From Clostridiales bacterium VE202-01 (lineage in GTDB: Bacteria; Bacillota_I; Bacilli_A; Erysipelotrichales; Coprobacillaceae), in NCBI GenBank assembly GCA_000508865.1, contig BAHP02000122.1, forward strand, positions 1-38,503: DNA of 38,503 nucleotides. The letters run 5' to 3'. Position 1 is the first letter of the stretch; each line of letters opens with the position of its first letter. Both the position numbers and the translations under genes were made by a program. The notes below the pieces were generated by a model. That model saw only the letters and a program-made list of their open reading frames with translations. It was not told the DNA's origin and did no database searches. Below are positions 26,395 through 36,919 of the stretch, one piece after another.

Positions 26395-27605
26395 AATTAT
26401 ATTATATTGGAACGATATGTTCAGATGAAACATTTAATAATATTGCTAATAAAAGCAAAGTTAAACCGTCTATTTCTGCTCAGGTTTTTGAAGATTCATT
26501 ATTAACAGGAATGAATGAAAATAAAAATATTGAAATCTCAGCACATACTTTTTTAACAATTGCATCTTTCCCAAATGGATATAAATTGTTTATTCCACCA
26601 AGAAAAGAAATGTTGAAATCAGGGATTTCAACGCAATGGTATCCAACAATTAATTTTGCGTTTTTAAAACAGTGGGGATATTGTATTTCTACTTTTTTTT
26701 CACTTCTTTATTGGTTGATAAAAAATATTGATGAAAATGACAAAGTGATTTTTTGTTGTTCTATTTTTAGCTTTATTGCGCGACCAGTGACTTTTTTAGC
26801 AAAAATATTCAAAACAGAAACATGTGTTATTGTTACAGATTTACCTAAATTTCATTTTTCATTAAGAAAACCTACAGGAATAAAAAAGATATTTTCTAAT
26901 CATTTTTTAAATTCACAGATTAAATATCAGACAAAATTTGATAAATATATTTTATTGACAAGTTATATGAAAGATGAACTTGGTGTGTCGGATAAACCTT
27001 GTTTAATCATTGAAGGAATTGCAAATAAAAATTTGTTTATTACAAATGAAAAATATAATAATTTGAAAAAAGAAAAAGCAATTATGTATGCTGGAATGCT
27101 TAATAAAAAACATCGAATTGAAATGTTAATTAAAGGTTTTATGTTGACTAAAAATGATTTTGAATTATGGTTGTTTGGATCTGGTGATTTTGAAAAAGAA
27201 ATTAAAGAATATGCTAAAAGTGATAAAAGAATTAAATTTTTTGGAAGAGTTAATAGAGATGTAGTTTTAGAGTATGAGCATAGGGCTTCATTATTAGTCA
27301 ATATTAGAGATAGTAAAGAAGAATATACAAAGTTTTCATTTCCTTCAAAAACAATTGAATATATGGCTTGCGGAACACCACTATTGACTACTAAATTACC
27401 AGGTATTCCTGATGAATATTATAAATATTGTTATGTATTAGAAAATGAAACTATTGATGGATTAAATAAAACTTTAGAAAATATTCTATCGATACCACAT
27501 GATGAATTATTAGATAAGGGTAAAGCAGCTATGAATTATATTTTTAATAATAAGATAGCTGAAATTCAAGGCAACAAGATTATTGAATTTTTATCGGTAA
27601 AATAA
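26391..27605 (+). CDS. Glycosyltransferase, GT4 family
   Basis: GT-B enzyme of 404 residues. The N-terminal part has the YYIGTICSDETFNN opening and one strongly hydrophobic stretch (about 96-115). The donor domain has MYAGMLNKKHRIEMLIKGF, ELWLFGSGDFEKEI and FPSKTIEYMACGTPLLTTKLPG. This subtype, with a variable N terminus and SKxIEYMxxGTP, also includes the gene at 29954-31097; the two are probably paralogues. Overlaps the previous stop as ATGA and is followed by a GT4 gene 11 bases on. No frameshift despite several A and T runs. Donor unknown. Confidence 0.85.
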   Translation: MKLYYIGTICSDETFNNIANKSKVKPSISAQVFEDSLLTGMNENKNIEISAHTFLTIASFPNGYKLFIPPRKEMLKSGISTQWYPTINFAFLKQWGYCISTFFSLLYWLIKNIDENDKVIFCCSIFSFIARPVTFLAKIFKTETCVIVTDLPKFHFSLRKPTGIKKIFSNHFLNSQIKYQTKFDKYILLTSYMKDELGVSDKPCLIIEGIANKNLFITNEKYNNLKKEKAIMYAGMLNKKHRIEMLIKGFMLTKNDFELWLFGSGDFEKEIKEYAKSDKRIKFFGRVNRDVVLEYEHRASLLVNIRDSKEEYTKFSFPSKTIEYMACGTPLLTTKLPGIPDEYYKYCYVLENETIDGLNKTLENILSIPHDELLDKGKAAMNYIFNNKIAEIQGNKIIEFLSVK

Positions 27606-27616
27606 AGGGGGATTGT

Positions 27617-28804
27617 ATGAAAATATTACAAATTAATTCTGTTTGTGGTTCTGGAAGTACTGGTAAAATTGCTGTAGAAATAAGTGACTATTTAGATAGT
27701 TTAAATATAGAAAATTACATAGCTTATGGAATTGGTAATAGTAATAGACATAACACATATAAAATAGGTAATCGAATAGATAATCATTTACATAGTTTTA
27801 TGTCACGGAAATTTTGTTTACAAGGTTATGGATCAATATTTAGCACTATAAAATTTATTAAATACATAAAAAGAATAAATCCTGATATTATTCATTTACA
27901 TAATATACATGGACATTATTTAAATTTTCCAATTCTTTTCAATTATTTAAAAAAATCAAATGTTAATGTGGTTTGGACATTTCATGACTGTTGGCCGTTT
28001 ACTGGTAAATGTGCACATTTTACAAAAGCAAAATGTTATAAATGGAAAACACATTGCCAAAATTGTAAGCAATTAAATACATATCCTGACAGTATTAGGG
28101 ATAGAACATTTAAAAACTTTAATGATAAAAAAGAATATTTTACATCTATAGATAAATTTCATATTGTTACAGTTTCAAATTGGTTAAAAGAGACAGTAGA
28201 AAATTCTTTTTTTAAAGGAAAAAATATTAAGTGTATTTATAATGGTATAGATACAAACGTATTTAAACCAGTTCAATCTACTTTGAGAAAAAAATTGGGT
28301 ATTGAAAATAAATTTGTAATTCTAGGAGTTGCAAGTGTTTGGAATAGTGGGAAAGGTCTAAATGAATTTATTGAATTATCAAAAAAATAGATGATGATAG
28401 TGTAATTATTTTGATTGGATTATTAGATGAACAGATAGAAGATTTACCAAAAAATATGATTGGAATTTCTCGAACTGAAAATATAGAAGAACTAGTAAAA
28501 TTTTATACTTTAGCAGATGTTTTTATTAATTTATCTATTGAGGAAACATTTGGCTTGGTTGTTGCTGAAGCTTTAGCTTGTGGAACACCAGCGATTGTTT
28601 ATGATTCAACAGCTTGTCCTGAGGTTGTTGAATTAAAAGAATCTTGCATTGTAAAATCTCATAATATAGATGAACTTACAAAAAAATTAATTTTTTAAAA
28701 TTATGAATGAGAAATTAGTAATTAAATTAAATAAAAAATTTAATTTAAATGAAATGTTAAGTCATTATGTAGATTTATATAATCATATAGAAGAAGAGGA
28801 TTAA
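27617..28804 (+). pseudogene. Glycosyltransferase, GT4 family (WcaC/WcaL-like), two frameshifts
   Basis: GT-B enzyme of about 395 residues after repair. It opens MKILQINSVCGSGSTGKIAVEI and has the Cys-rich acceptor-domain segment TFHDCWPFTGKCAHF, typical of colanic-acid-type transferases, then VTVSNWLKETVE and CIYNGIDTNVF. The A7 run at 28381-28387 needs one more A to read SKKIDDDSVIILIGLLDE. The donor site SIEETFGLVVAEALACGTPAIVY follows. The T6 run at 28691-28696 should be T5, which gives KLIFKIMNEKL and a normal tail ending at TAA 28802-28804. AGGGGG precedes ATG 27617. Confidence 0.84.
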
Positions 28805-28805
28805 T

Positions 28806-29957
28806 ATGAAAATAAAAGTAATTAAAAGTGGATTTAAAATATTGTGGTTATTAGAAGCTATCTTATATGTAGCTATTCCTTTTTCAGTTACCTCTATTCA
28901 ACGTTTATGTTATTATTCATTTTATATTATTAATATAGTCCTTTTTTATATACAATTGTAAATATTCAAAGAAATAGAATCGGGTTGAAAAAAAATAATT
29001 TTAAAAACCTTATTATAATTATATTGATTTTAGTTTCATTGTTAATTTCTTGTATCTTAAATCCTGGAAAGTTTACTTTTGATATTCATTTTTCTGCTAT
29101 AATGAATTATTTAGGTTTAATATTTGGTATTTTTTATGTATTTTTTATTGATTTAGATGATACGACTATAAAAGAAATACTTGGTATTAATGTATTTATT
29201 GGTATTTTATTTTGTTTATTATCATTTTCTTCTTATGCATATACGCATGAAAAATTGACTACACTATTAAATTTAGGATATAGCAATCCTAATTCTACAG
29301 CCATATATATTTTTTTAACCATATCAATCACGCTTTCGTTTTTTGAATATATTAAATCAAAAAAATTAAATTTTTATTATTTATATTAATAGTATATTTA
29401 ATATATTTAATATTTTTAACGGAGTCAAGAACATGTATGTTAGTATCAATTGCATTAGTAATATATTTTTTCTGGCCATTTAGTATAAATATAAGAAATT
29501 GTGGATTATTATAGGTTTAATGATACCAATAGTTTTTTTATTTTTATATTCTTATTTATATGAAAATAATTATTTCAGTGATTTAGTAATAATGGGTAAA
29601 GAGTTTTATTCTGGACGTGAAGGATATTTTATAGAAGTTTTAAATGATTTGAAAAATTATTTATTTTTTGGTAATTTTGGAAATTATCATCTTACAAATA
29701 CTCATAATGGTCCATTAAGTGTTTTAGCTTCTTTGGGAATAAGTGGAATAGTGTTATTGTACAGTTATTTATATAATTCTATGAAAATTTTATTAAATTT
29801 TCAGTCTAAAACATCTAAAATGGCAATAATGTCTATATTAATTTTGTTGGCTCAATCATCTTCAGAAGCAGCTATTCTTGTTGGGGGTGCAAATTTTACC
29901 GTACCAATCGCAACACTATTTTTAATTGCTAAAACAAATATAGGAGAAGAGTTATGA
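28806..29957 (+). pseudogene. wzy: Wzy-type polysaccharide polymerase (locus 2), three frameshifts
   Basis: Integral membrane protein of about 385 residues after repair, with ten or so hydrophobic segments. The N terminus, from ATG 28806 after AAGAGGA, reads MKIKVIKSGFKILWLLEAI and VAIPFSVTSIQRL. Breaks: T6 at 28942-28947 needs one T (LFLYTIVNIQRNRIG), T5 at 29371-29375 needs one T (KLNFLLFILIVYL then LTESRT), and one base is missing between about 29465 and 29495 (A3 at 29487-29489 likely). The final part has GREGYFIEVLNDLKNYLFFG, NTHNGPLSVLASLGISG, the usual His-Asn loop of polymerases. The most heavily broken gene in the window. Confidence 0.8.
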
Positions 29958-31097
29958 TAGTAAAAGGCTATATTAAATATTTATTTATAGGGCAGATTTT
30001 GCCAGAAAAAAATAGTGTTTATGAAAAAAATCTTCTTTGCGAAATGCATAAGCAAATTGGTGATTCATTGACTGTTTTATCAATTAATAAAGCAATTAGA
30101 GATAAAAATACAACTAATAAATTAGAAAAAATGACAATTGATATTTTGCCTACTAAGAGAAAATTAATTGTTGATGATTTTTATAGAATATATAAAACTG
30201 TTTCTTATATTAAAAAATGGTGTATAGATAATAAAAATTATCAAAAAAAATAATTATATTGAATACACCTGCTGATATAGAAATAGGACTTTTATATTTG
30301 AAAAATAGATTTAATTTAACTGTTGTTAATTTAATCATTGACACTGCTTTAGGTAATTTTGAGAAAAAAGGATTTAGAAATTTATATTTTTACTATTTTT
30401 ATAAGATTGGAGAAGCATTAGCAAAAAATATGTCTGGAGCACTTGCATTAAGTTCAGATGTTTTTAGTTATCTAAATTTAGATAAAATCCATGCATGTTA
30501 ACTAAAATAGGACATAATGAGAAAGAAAATTTTTTAACATTATCTGAAAAAAAACATATAAGAAAAAGGATAGTTTATACAGGCACACTCATTTCATATG
30601 ATGGTATACAGGAATTATTAGATGCTGTTACACTTCTTCCTGAAAATAAATATGAATTACATATTTATGGAACAGGTCCATTATTAGATTTAGTAAAGGA
30701 ATATCAATCAAAATATGAAAATATTATTTATTGTGGATATTTAAAAAATGAAGAAATAAAAAGTGTTTTGAGTCAAGCGGATATATTATTGAACATTCGT
30801 ACTTCAAACTCTTATACCGATATTTTTGGATTTCCTTCAAAACTTATAGAATATATATTGTCCGGAACTCCTATTGTATCTACAAACTTTAAAACATTAC
30901 CTGAAGAAATAAGTAAATTTTTATATATAACAAAAGATGAGACACCAAAATCTATAGCTAACGAAATTTTAAAATTAGAAAAGTTTGATTCTAATTTTGT
31001 AAATAAAAATAGTAAATTAGCGTATGATTATATTTTTAATAACTATAATTATGAAAATATTGTTAAAGAAATGATTATGTTTATTAATAAAATATAG
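29954..31097 (+). pseudogene. Glycosyltransferase, GT4 family, two frameshifts
   Basis: GT-B enzyme of about 382 residues after repair, paralogue of 26391-27605. The A8 run at 30243-30250 needs one A to give YQKKIIILNTPADIEIG. The A4 run at 30484-30487 needs one A to give LNLDKNPCMLTKIGHNEKE, a sequence expected in this family. The donor domain has IVYTGTLISYDGIQELLDAV, HIYGTGPLLDLV and FPSKLIEYILSGTPIVSTNFK. It overlaps the stop of wzy (ATGA). Donor unknown. As written it would give three separate fragments. Confidence 0.82.
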
Positions 31098-31112
31098 AAT
31101 TGGAGATAGAAA

Positions 31113-32622
31113 ATGAGAGCAGAAAATACTTTTAGAAATTTAAAAATTTCAACACTTGCCCAAATATTTAATATGTTTCTATCTTTTATTAGTAGAACCG
31201 TGTTTATTCATTTATTATCAACAGAATATCTTGGGTTAAGTGGATTATTTACTAATGTATTATCAATATTGGCTTTATCTGATTTAGGAATAGGAAACGC
31301 AATAATAATAAATCTTTATAAACCATTAGCTGAAAAAGATGAAGATGCAATATGTAAATATATGAATTTTTATGCACGTGCTTATAGAATTATAGGTACA
31401 GTTATAATTATGTTTGGCTTAATTACAATGCCATTTTTAAATTATATTGTTAAAACTGATACTGATATTCCTAATTTACATATTATATATTTTTTATATG
31501 TTCTAAATTCTGCTATTAGTTATTTTTTGTGCTTATAAAAGGTCGATTATTACTGCTGACCAAAAAGAATATATGAATGTTATTAACCGCAATGTATTTT
31601 TAGTTTTACAAAATGTATTACAAATTATATTTTTACTTATAACAAAAAATTATATTATATATATTTCTATAATGGTAATATGTACTTTTTTATCAAATTT
31701 AAGAATTAGTCAAGTAGCTAATAAATATTATCCTTATTTAAAAAATAATAAGTCAAGATTATCTAGAATAGAAATAAAAAAATTATTTAAAGACTTAAAA
31801 GCAATGATGTATCATAAATTTGGAAATACTATTATTAATAGTACAGATAATATTATTATTTCATCTTTTTTAGGAGTTTTTTGGGTAGGGTTGTATTCTA
31901 ATTATTCAATGATTATTGGAATTATTACTACATTTGCATTGTTAATATTCAGTTCTGCTTCAGCTAGCATAGGAAATTTGAATGTTACAGAAAGTTCTGA
32001 AAAAGTTTATTTTATTTTTAGAGTAATGCAATTTTTAGGTATATGGATATATGGTTTTTGTAGTTTATGTTTTATTTTTTTATTAAATCCTTTTATTGAA
32101 TTATGGATAGGCAGTAAATATGTTTTGGATAATATAACAATGACAATTATTGTTCTTGCTTTTTTTATTAAAGGAATTATATCTATACCAGGTACATTTG
32201 TAGATTCATTAGGATTATTTTGGAATACTAGATATAAACCCTGGATCATGGCAATATTAAATATTTTTATATCTATAGTAGGGGCACAGATTTTAGGTTT
32301 AAAAGGAGTATTTATTGGTACTGTTATGAGTTATTGTTTAACTAGTCTATGGGTAGATCCTTATGTTTTATATAAACATAAATTTAAAATAAGATTTATA
32401 GAATATGGTAAATTTTTAGGAAAATTTATAATTCAGCTTTTATTGATTTTTGTTATTTTAATGGCTATTGATTTTAAAGTCAAAAATTTTGTTCTTAAAT
32501 TTATAATTTGCATAATAGTTCCAAATGGATTGTTTATTTTATTTAATTTTTATACTGCTGAGTATAAATATTTGTGGAATATTGCAAATAAGCTTATCAT
32601 ATCAAAGTTAAAATTCAAATAA
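31113..32622 (+). pseudogene. wzx: Wzx-type oligosaccharide flippase (locus 2), frameshifted
   Basis: MATE/MVF-type exporter of about 503 residues after repair, many membrane segments. It has ISRTVFIHLLSTEYLGLSGLFTNVLSILALSDLGIG, and later MYHKFGNTIINSTDNIIISSFLGVFWVGLYSNY, matching the locus-1 flippase region by region. The T6 run at 31523-31528 should be T5: the frame then reads SYFCAYKRSIITADQKEYM, of the same length as related proteins. GGAGA precedes ATG 31113. It turns the repeat unit of locus 2 to the outer face, the partner of the wzy gene at 28806. Confidence 0.86.
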
Positions 32623-32658
32623 ATTATATAGATTGAAAAAGGATAGGAGAAAATTAAA

Positions 32659-33603
32659 ATGAAAAAAATTATTTGGATTAAATATTTTTTTAAATCAAAA
32701 TTTAATATTTTTTTAAATAAAGTGGATTTAAACAGGTTTGTTAAACATAAATATAAGTTAGAAATATTGGATAGATATGATACTAATCAATTAATAAAAA
32801 AGTGGATATTGGATGGAAAACCAAGAATGATTGCAAGATATGGTTCAAATGAAGCATATATTACAGCTGAAACTATAGGAATTAATTTAAGAGTAAAAAA
32901 AAGGATTAGAAAGAAACCGTTATTATCTATATACAGAAATGCAGGGTTATTTCCATATGGTGAAAAAACTGCAATTAAATTCGGGAATCTTATGATAGAT
33001 GCATCTAAGGAAGTGGATTTGTTAGGCGCTTGGAAAACTATAATGCAAGATTATTTAATAAATGAAATTTGTTCTAAAAATATGAAGTTAACGCATCTTT
33101 CTTCATTGGAACCTTATTATGAAGAAGATACTCCTTGGACTTCAGCATTAGAAGGTAAAAAAATATTAGTTATTCATCCATTTAATAAAACAATAGAAGA
33201 GCAGTATAAAAGAAGAAATAAAATTTTTGCTAATAAAAATATTTTACCTGAATTTGAATTATATACTTTAAAAGCAGTACAAACAATTGCTGGAGAAAAA
33301 GATGACAGATTTACAAGTTGGTTTGAAGCTTTGGATTATATGTATGAAGAAGCATTAAAAATAGATTTTGATGTTGCGATTATAGGATGTGGTGCATATG
33401 GTTTTCCTTTAGCTGCAAAGTTAAAGAAAGCCGGTAAGATTGTAATACATCTTGGAGGGGCAACACAGATTCTTTTTGGAATAAAAGGATCACGATGGGA
33501 TAATAGTGAGGTTTCCAAATTTTATAACGAATATTGGGTAAGACCAAATGATAAAGATAAACCTAAAAATGCAAATAATGTAGAAAATGGATGTTATTGG
33601 TAA
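32659..33603 (+). CDS. GT-D-fold-like putative glycosyltransferase
   Basis: Protein of 314 residues that I do not recognise with certainty. RMIARYGSNEAYIT (about 56-69) and VAIIGCGAYGFPLAAKLKKAGKIVIHLGGATQILFGIKGSRW near 240-280 recall GT-D glycosyltransferases (DUF1792 type), which open with an acidic RxG-x-E motif and end with a G-x-GAYG-like loop. No signal peptide; the first 20 residues are basic and aromatic and may bind the membrane. GGATAGGAG lies before ATG 32659. It sits between the flippase and the pyruvyl transferase, so a role in making or decorating the same polymer is likely. Function is otherwise open. Confidence 0.7.
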   Translation: MKKIIWIKYFFKSKFNIFLNKVDLNRFVKHKYKLEILDRYDTNQLIKKWILDGKPRMIARYGSNEAYITAETIGINLRVKKRIRKKPLLSIYRNAGLFPYGEKTAIKFGNLMIDASKEVDLLGAWKTIMQDYLINEICSKNMKLTHLSSLEPYYEEDTPWTSALEGKKILVIHPFNKTIEEQYKRRNKIFANKNILPEFELYTLKAVQTIAGEKDDRFTSWFEALDYMYEEALKIDFDVAIIGCGAYGFPLAAKLKKAGKIVIHLGGATQILFGIKGSRWDNSEVSKFYNEYWVRPNDKDKPKNANNVENGCYW

Positions 33604-33608
33604 TTAAT

Positions 33609-34775
33609 ATGAAAAATGAAATAAAAAAAATTGGACAAGTGACATATTGGCATAATAATTTTGGCTCGATTTTGCAATGTTATGCCACCCAACAAATAAT
33701 CAAGGATTTGGGGTATGAACCAATTTTATTAATTCGTACAGAACATGGATTTGGAAGAATATTGCAGGGAATTAATTTTAGACTTAATAGATACTGGATG
33801 TTTTTAAAATATCCAAAATATCGAAATAAATTTAATGAAATATTAAATGCTTATAAAGAAAATACTAAAAATGGATTACTTAAAGAAAATTGTAAATATA
33901 TGAATGAATTTATCACAAAAGAAATAACACTAAAAAATTATTCATATAAAGAATTAAAAAAAATTGCAAAAACGAATTCGTATATAGCTTTTATTAGTGG
34001 TAGTGACCAAATTTGGAGTGGAAGTTGGTTTATTAAAAATCCTATGTGGTTTTTGAGATTTGCTCCTAAGAAAAAAAGAATTGCTTGGGCACCAAGTTTT
34101 GGAACAGATACATTAGAAGAATACAATAAAAAAACTTATAAAAAATATATAGGTGAGTATAAAAATATTTCTGTAAGAGAATCATCAGGGGTTGATATTA
34201 TTTATGAATTAATTGGTGAAAAAGTACCGCAAATTGTTGATCCCACGCTTTTATTAGGAAGTGATCAATGGAGTAAAAAATTATCAACAAAATTAGATAA
34301 AAAAAATAAATATATATGTCTATTCTTTTTGGATAAGCCAGATCAAGGTGTAATAGATTATATAAAAAGGATACAAGAAACAACAAATTATATGGTTTAT
34401 TCTTTTGCATATTGGTATAAAGATTTTGAAAAAATAAAATCATGTGAGGTTATTGTTGGAGGGCCTGAAGAATTTTTATATCTTATAAAAAATGCGGAGA
34501 TAATTTGTACTGATTCTTTTCATGGAACTGTTTTTTCAATAAATTTTAAAAAATTATTTTTTACGTTTAAAAGAAAATATAATCATTCTTCTGATCAGTC
34601 AGCGCGTCTTTGGTCTATTTTAAAAATGTGTAAATTAGAATCTCAATTTATTAATAAACTAAATGAAGATAAGATAAATTTAACTTCTTTGGATTTTACA
34701 TATGCAACCGAAATATTAAAACTTGAAAGGAAAAAAGCAATAGATTTTTTAAAAAAGTCTATTGAATCAATTTAA
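33609..34775 (+). CDS. Polysaccharide pyruvyl transferase family protein
   Basis: Protein of about 388 residues in the polysaccharide pyruvyl transferase family, which forms pyruvate ketals on sugars using phosphoenolpyruvate. Seen: GQVTYWHNNFGSILQCYATQQ, FISGSDQIWSG, RIAWAPSFGT, ISVRESSGVDII, VDPTLLLG and IICTDSFHGTVFSI, all family hallmarks in the right order. I chose ATG 33609, directly after the upstream stop, rather than ATG 33591 inside that gene; no strong ribosome site is visible for either, so translation may be coupled. Genes of this type commonly pair with an F420-hydrogenase-beta-like gene, as here at 35934-36919. Confidence 0.9.
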   Translation: MKNEIKKIGQVTYWHNNFGSILQCYATQQIIKDLGYEPILLIRTEHGFGRILQGINFRLNRYWMFLKYPKYRNKFNEILNAYKENTKNGLLKENCKYMNEFITKEITLKNYSYKELKKIAKTNSYIAFISGSDQIWSGSWFIKNPMWFLRFAPKKKRIAWAPSFGTDTLEEYNKKTYKKYIGEYKNISVRESSGVDIIYELIGEKVPQIVDPTLLLGSDQWSKKLSTKLDKKNKYICLFFLDKPDQGVIDYIKRIQETTNYMVYSFAYWYKDFEKIKSCEVIVGGPEEFLYLIKNAEIICTDSFHGTVFSINFKKLFFTFKRKYNHSSDQSARLWSILKMCKLESQFINKLNEDKINLTSLDFTYATEILKLERKKAIDFLKKSIESI

Positions 34776-34778
34776 AAA

Positions 34779-35915
34779 ATGAAAATTATTTTTATATCAA
34801 ATTTTATTTCACATCATCAACAGCCATTTTGTAATGAGTTAGTAAGCAATAAAAATATAGAATTTTATTTTATTTCGTTAGCAAAATTAAATGAAGAGAA
34901 AAAGAATATTGGTTGGCGGGTACAAGAAAATGATTTTGAGATCAAAGCATATGAATCAAATGATATGATGAGTAGGGCGATACATTATGTAAAAAATAGT
35001 GATGTAATAATTATATCGCAATCATATGTTTCACAATGGATTGATATATGCTTAGAAAATACAAATGCAATAATTTTTGAATGTGGAGAAAGATTTTTTA
35101 AAGGTGGGAAATATAAGATTTTGTCTCCAAAAGGAATCAAAGATCGTTTTAAGAATTATTATTTAAAAAAAAGTGATAGGCGATATGTGCTTTGTTTAAG
35201 TGCATATGCGGCAAGTGATCTAGCATTATGTGGGCTTTTTTTTAAGAAATGCTTTAAATGGGGATATTTTCCAATGACATACAATTATGATATTGATTTA
35301 ATATTAAATAAAAAATCAAAGAAAAAGATTTTATGGGTAGGAAGGCTATTAAAATGGAAACACCCAGAGACTGCAATTATGCTAGCAAAAGAATTAAAAA
35401 ATAACCACATTGATTTTGAGCTGGAAATTATTGGAACTGGACCATTAAGGAAAGACTTAGATGTTTTAGTAAGTAAATATAAATTAGAAACATATGTTAA
35501 ATTTTTAGGAAGTATGTCACCAGAAGATGTTAGAACAAAAATGCTTTCAGCAGGAATTCTTTTAGCTACTAGTGACTCTAATGAAGGATGGGGCGCGGTT
35601 ATCAATGAGGCAATGAATAGTGCTTGTGCTGTTGTTGCTAGTAAAGCGATGGGATCTGTACCATTTTTAATAGATTCGGGTTGTAATGGGATAGTGTATG
35701 ATTATAAGAAAAATTATATTCCATATGAAGAAGTTATTAGCCTACTTTTAGATCATCAAAGACAATATAGTATTGCACAGAATGCATATTTTACAATTCA
35801 AAATCAATGGAATGAAAAAATTGCAGCACAAAGATTTGTTGAGTTGGCTACTAGTTTATTATCTGATAAAAATGTTGAATTTGAAAATGGCCCTTGTAGT
35901 AGGATGGTATATTAA
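34779..35915 (+). CDS. Glycosyltransferase, GT4 family
   Basis: GT-B enzyme of 378 residues. The N-terminal domain starts MKIIFISNFISHHQQPFCNEL and has IIISQSYVSQWI and FECGERFF. The donor domain has ILWVGRLLKWKHPETAI, LEIIGTGPLRKDLDVLV, FLGSMSPEDV and TSDSNEGWGAVINEAMNSACAVVAS, the EX7E-type site. It is three bases from the pyruvyl transferase stop, with no separate ribosome site visible apart from weak A-rich sequence, so coupled translation is likely. The HHQQPF opening occurs in transferases associated with pyruvylated exopolysaccharides. Donor unknown. Confidence 0.85.
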   Translation: MKIIFISNFISHHQQPFCNELVSNKNIEFYFISLAKLNEEKKNIGWRVQENDFEIKAYESNDMMSRAIHYVKNSDVIIISQSYVSQWIDICLENTNAIIFECGERFFKGGKYKILSPKGIKDRFKNYYLKKSDRRYVLCLSAYAASDLALCGLFFKKCFKWGYFPMTYNYDIDLILNKKSKKKILWVGRLLKWKHPETAIMLAKELKNNHIDFELEIIGTGPLRKDLDVLVSKYKLETYVKFLGSMSPEDVRTKMLSAGILLATSDSNEGWGAVINEAMNSACAVVASKAMGSVPFLIDSGCNGIVYDYKKNYIPYEEVISLLLDHQRQYSIAQNAYFTIQNQWNEKIAAQRFVELATSLLSDKNVEFENGPCSRMVY

Positions 35916-35933
35916 AACGATAGGGGGATTATA

Positions 35934-36919
35934 ATGCCATTAGAAGTATATGCTTTTAAAAATAATGAAAAAATATTAAGAAAATCATCTTCAGGTGGAG
36001 CATTTACAGAAATAATTAACACAATTTTTAGATTATATTCGAAAAATGAAATAATTGTGTATGGTGCAGCTTTTGATGAAAATCTTAATGTTAAACATAT
36101 GTCAGCTGATTCTGTAGATGAATGTTTGAAGTTTAATGGTTCAAAATATGTTCAAAGTAATTTAAAAGGGGTATTTGAAAGTGTTATTACTGATTTAAAA
36201 CAAGGTAAATTAGTGGTATTTTCTGGTACACCATGTCAACATAAAGTTTTAACTAATTTGATACATAATAAAAAATAGATGATACTAATCTTATTAGAAT
36301 TGATATCATTTGTCATGGAACGCCAAAGCCAAAAATTTGGTTTGATTATGTACAATGGCTTGAAATAAAAAATAAATCCAAACTTGTTGATTTTTCTTTT
36401 AGGTATAAAGGATGTAAAAAGTCATATTCTTCTTATGCAAAATTTGAAAATGGTAAAGAAAAAATAAATTCTTTTGATACAAAAATGTATAATAGACTTT
36501 TTTTAAGACGTTTAATTTTAACTGAAAAATGTTTTAAATGTGAGTTTGCTAAAATTGAAAGAATTACTGATATTACTCTTGGAGATTTTTGGGGGATTGA
36601 AAAAATAATGCCGGATTTTCCAAGAAATAACGGAGTATCTGAGATATTGGTAAATACAGCTAAAGGAAAACATATAATTGAAGATATTAAAAATTTTAAT
36701 AAAAAAAATAATGATATTGTACTAGAGCAATGTTTTAGCAACGAGTATATTAAATATCAAAATAATCTTAATCGACCAGCTGAAAAACCAATTGATTATG
36801 ATGATTTTAAGATAGAGTATAAAAATAAAGGAATTAAATTTGTAATGAAAAAATATGCAGGTTATTCATTGAAAGCGAAATTTAAAGATTTTATTAAAAG
36901 TATATGGAGAGAAAAATGA
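35934..36919 (+). pseudogene. Coenzyme F420 hydrogenase/dehydrogenase beta-subunit-like polysaccharide protein, frameshifted
   Basis: Protein of about 328 residues after repair. The first part has RKSSSGGAFTEI, VYGAAFDENL, KFNGSKYVQSN and VVFSGTPCQ, and the second has IRIDIICHGTPKP, the Cys-bearing LTEKCFKCEFAKIERITDITLGDFWGIE and EILVNTAKGK. This is the FrhB-like family that often sits beside pyruvyl transferases in surface polysaccharide clusters. The Cys residues suggest an Fe-S or flavin redox role, but no reaction has been assigned that I know of. The A6 run at 36270-36275 needs one A. AGGGGG precedes ATG 35934. The stop overlaps ATG of the next gene. Confidence 0.84.
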
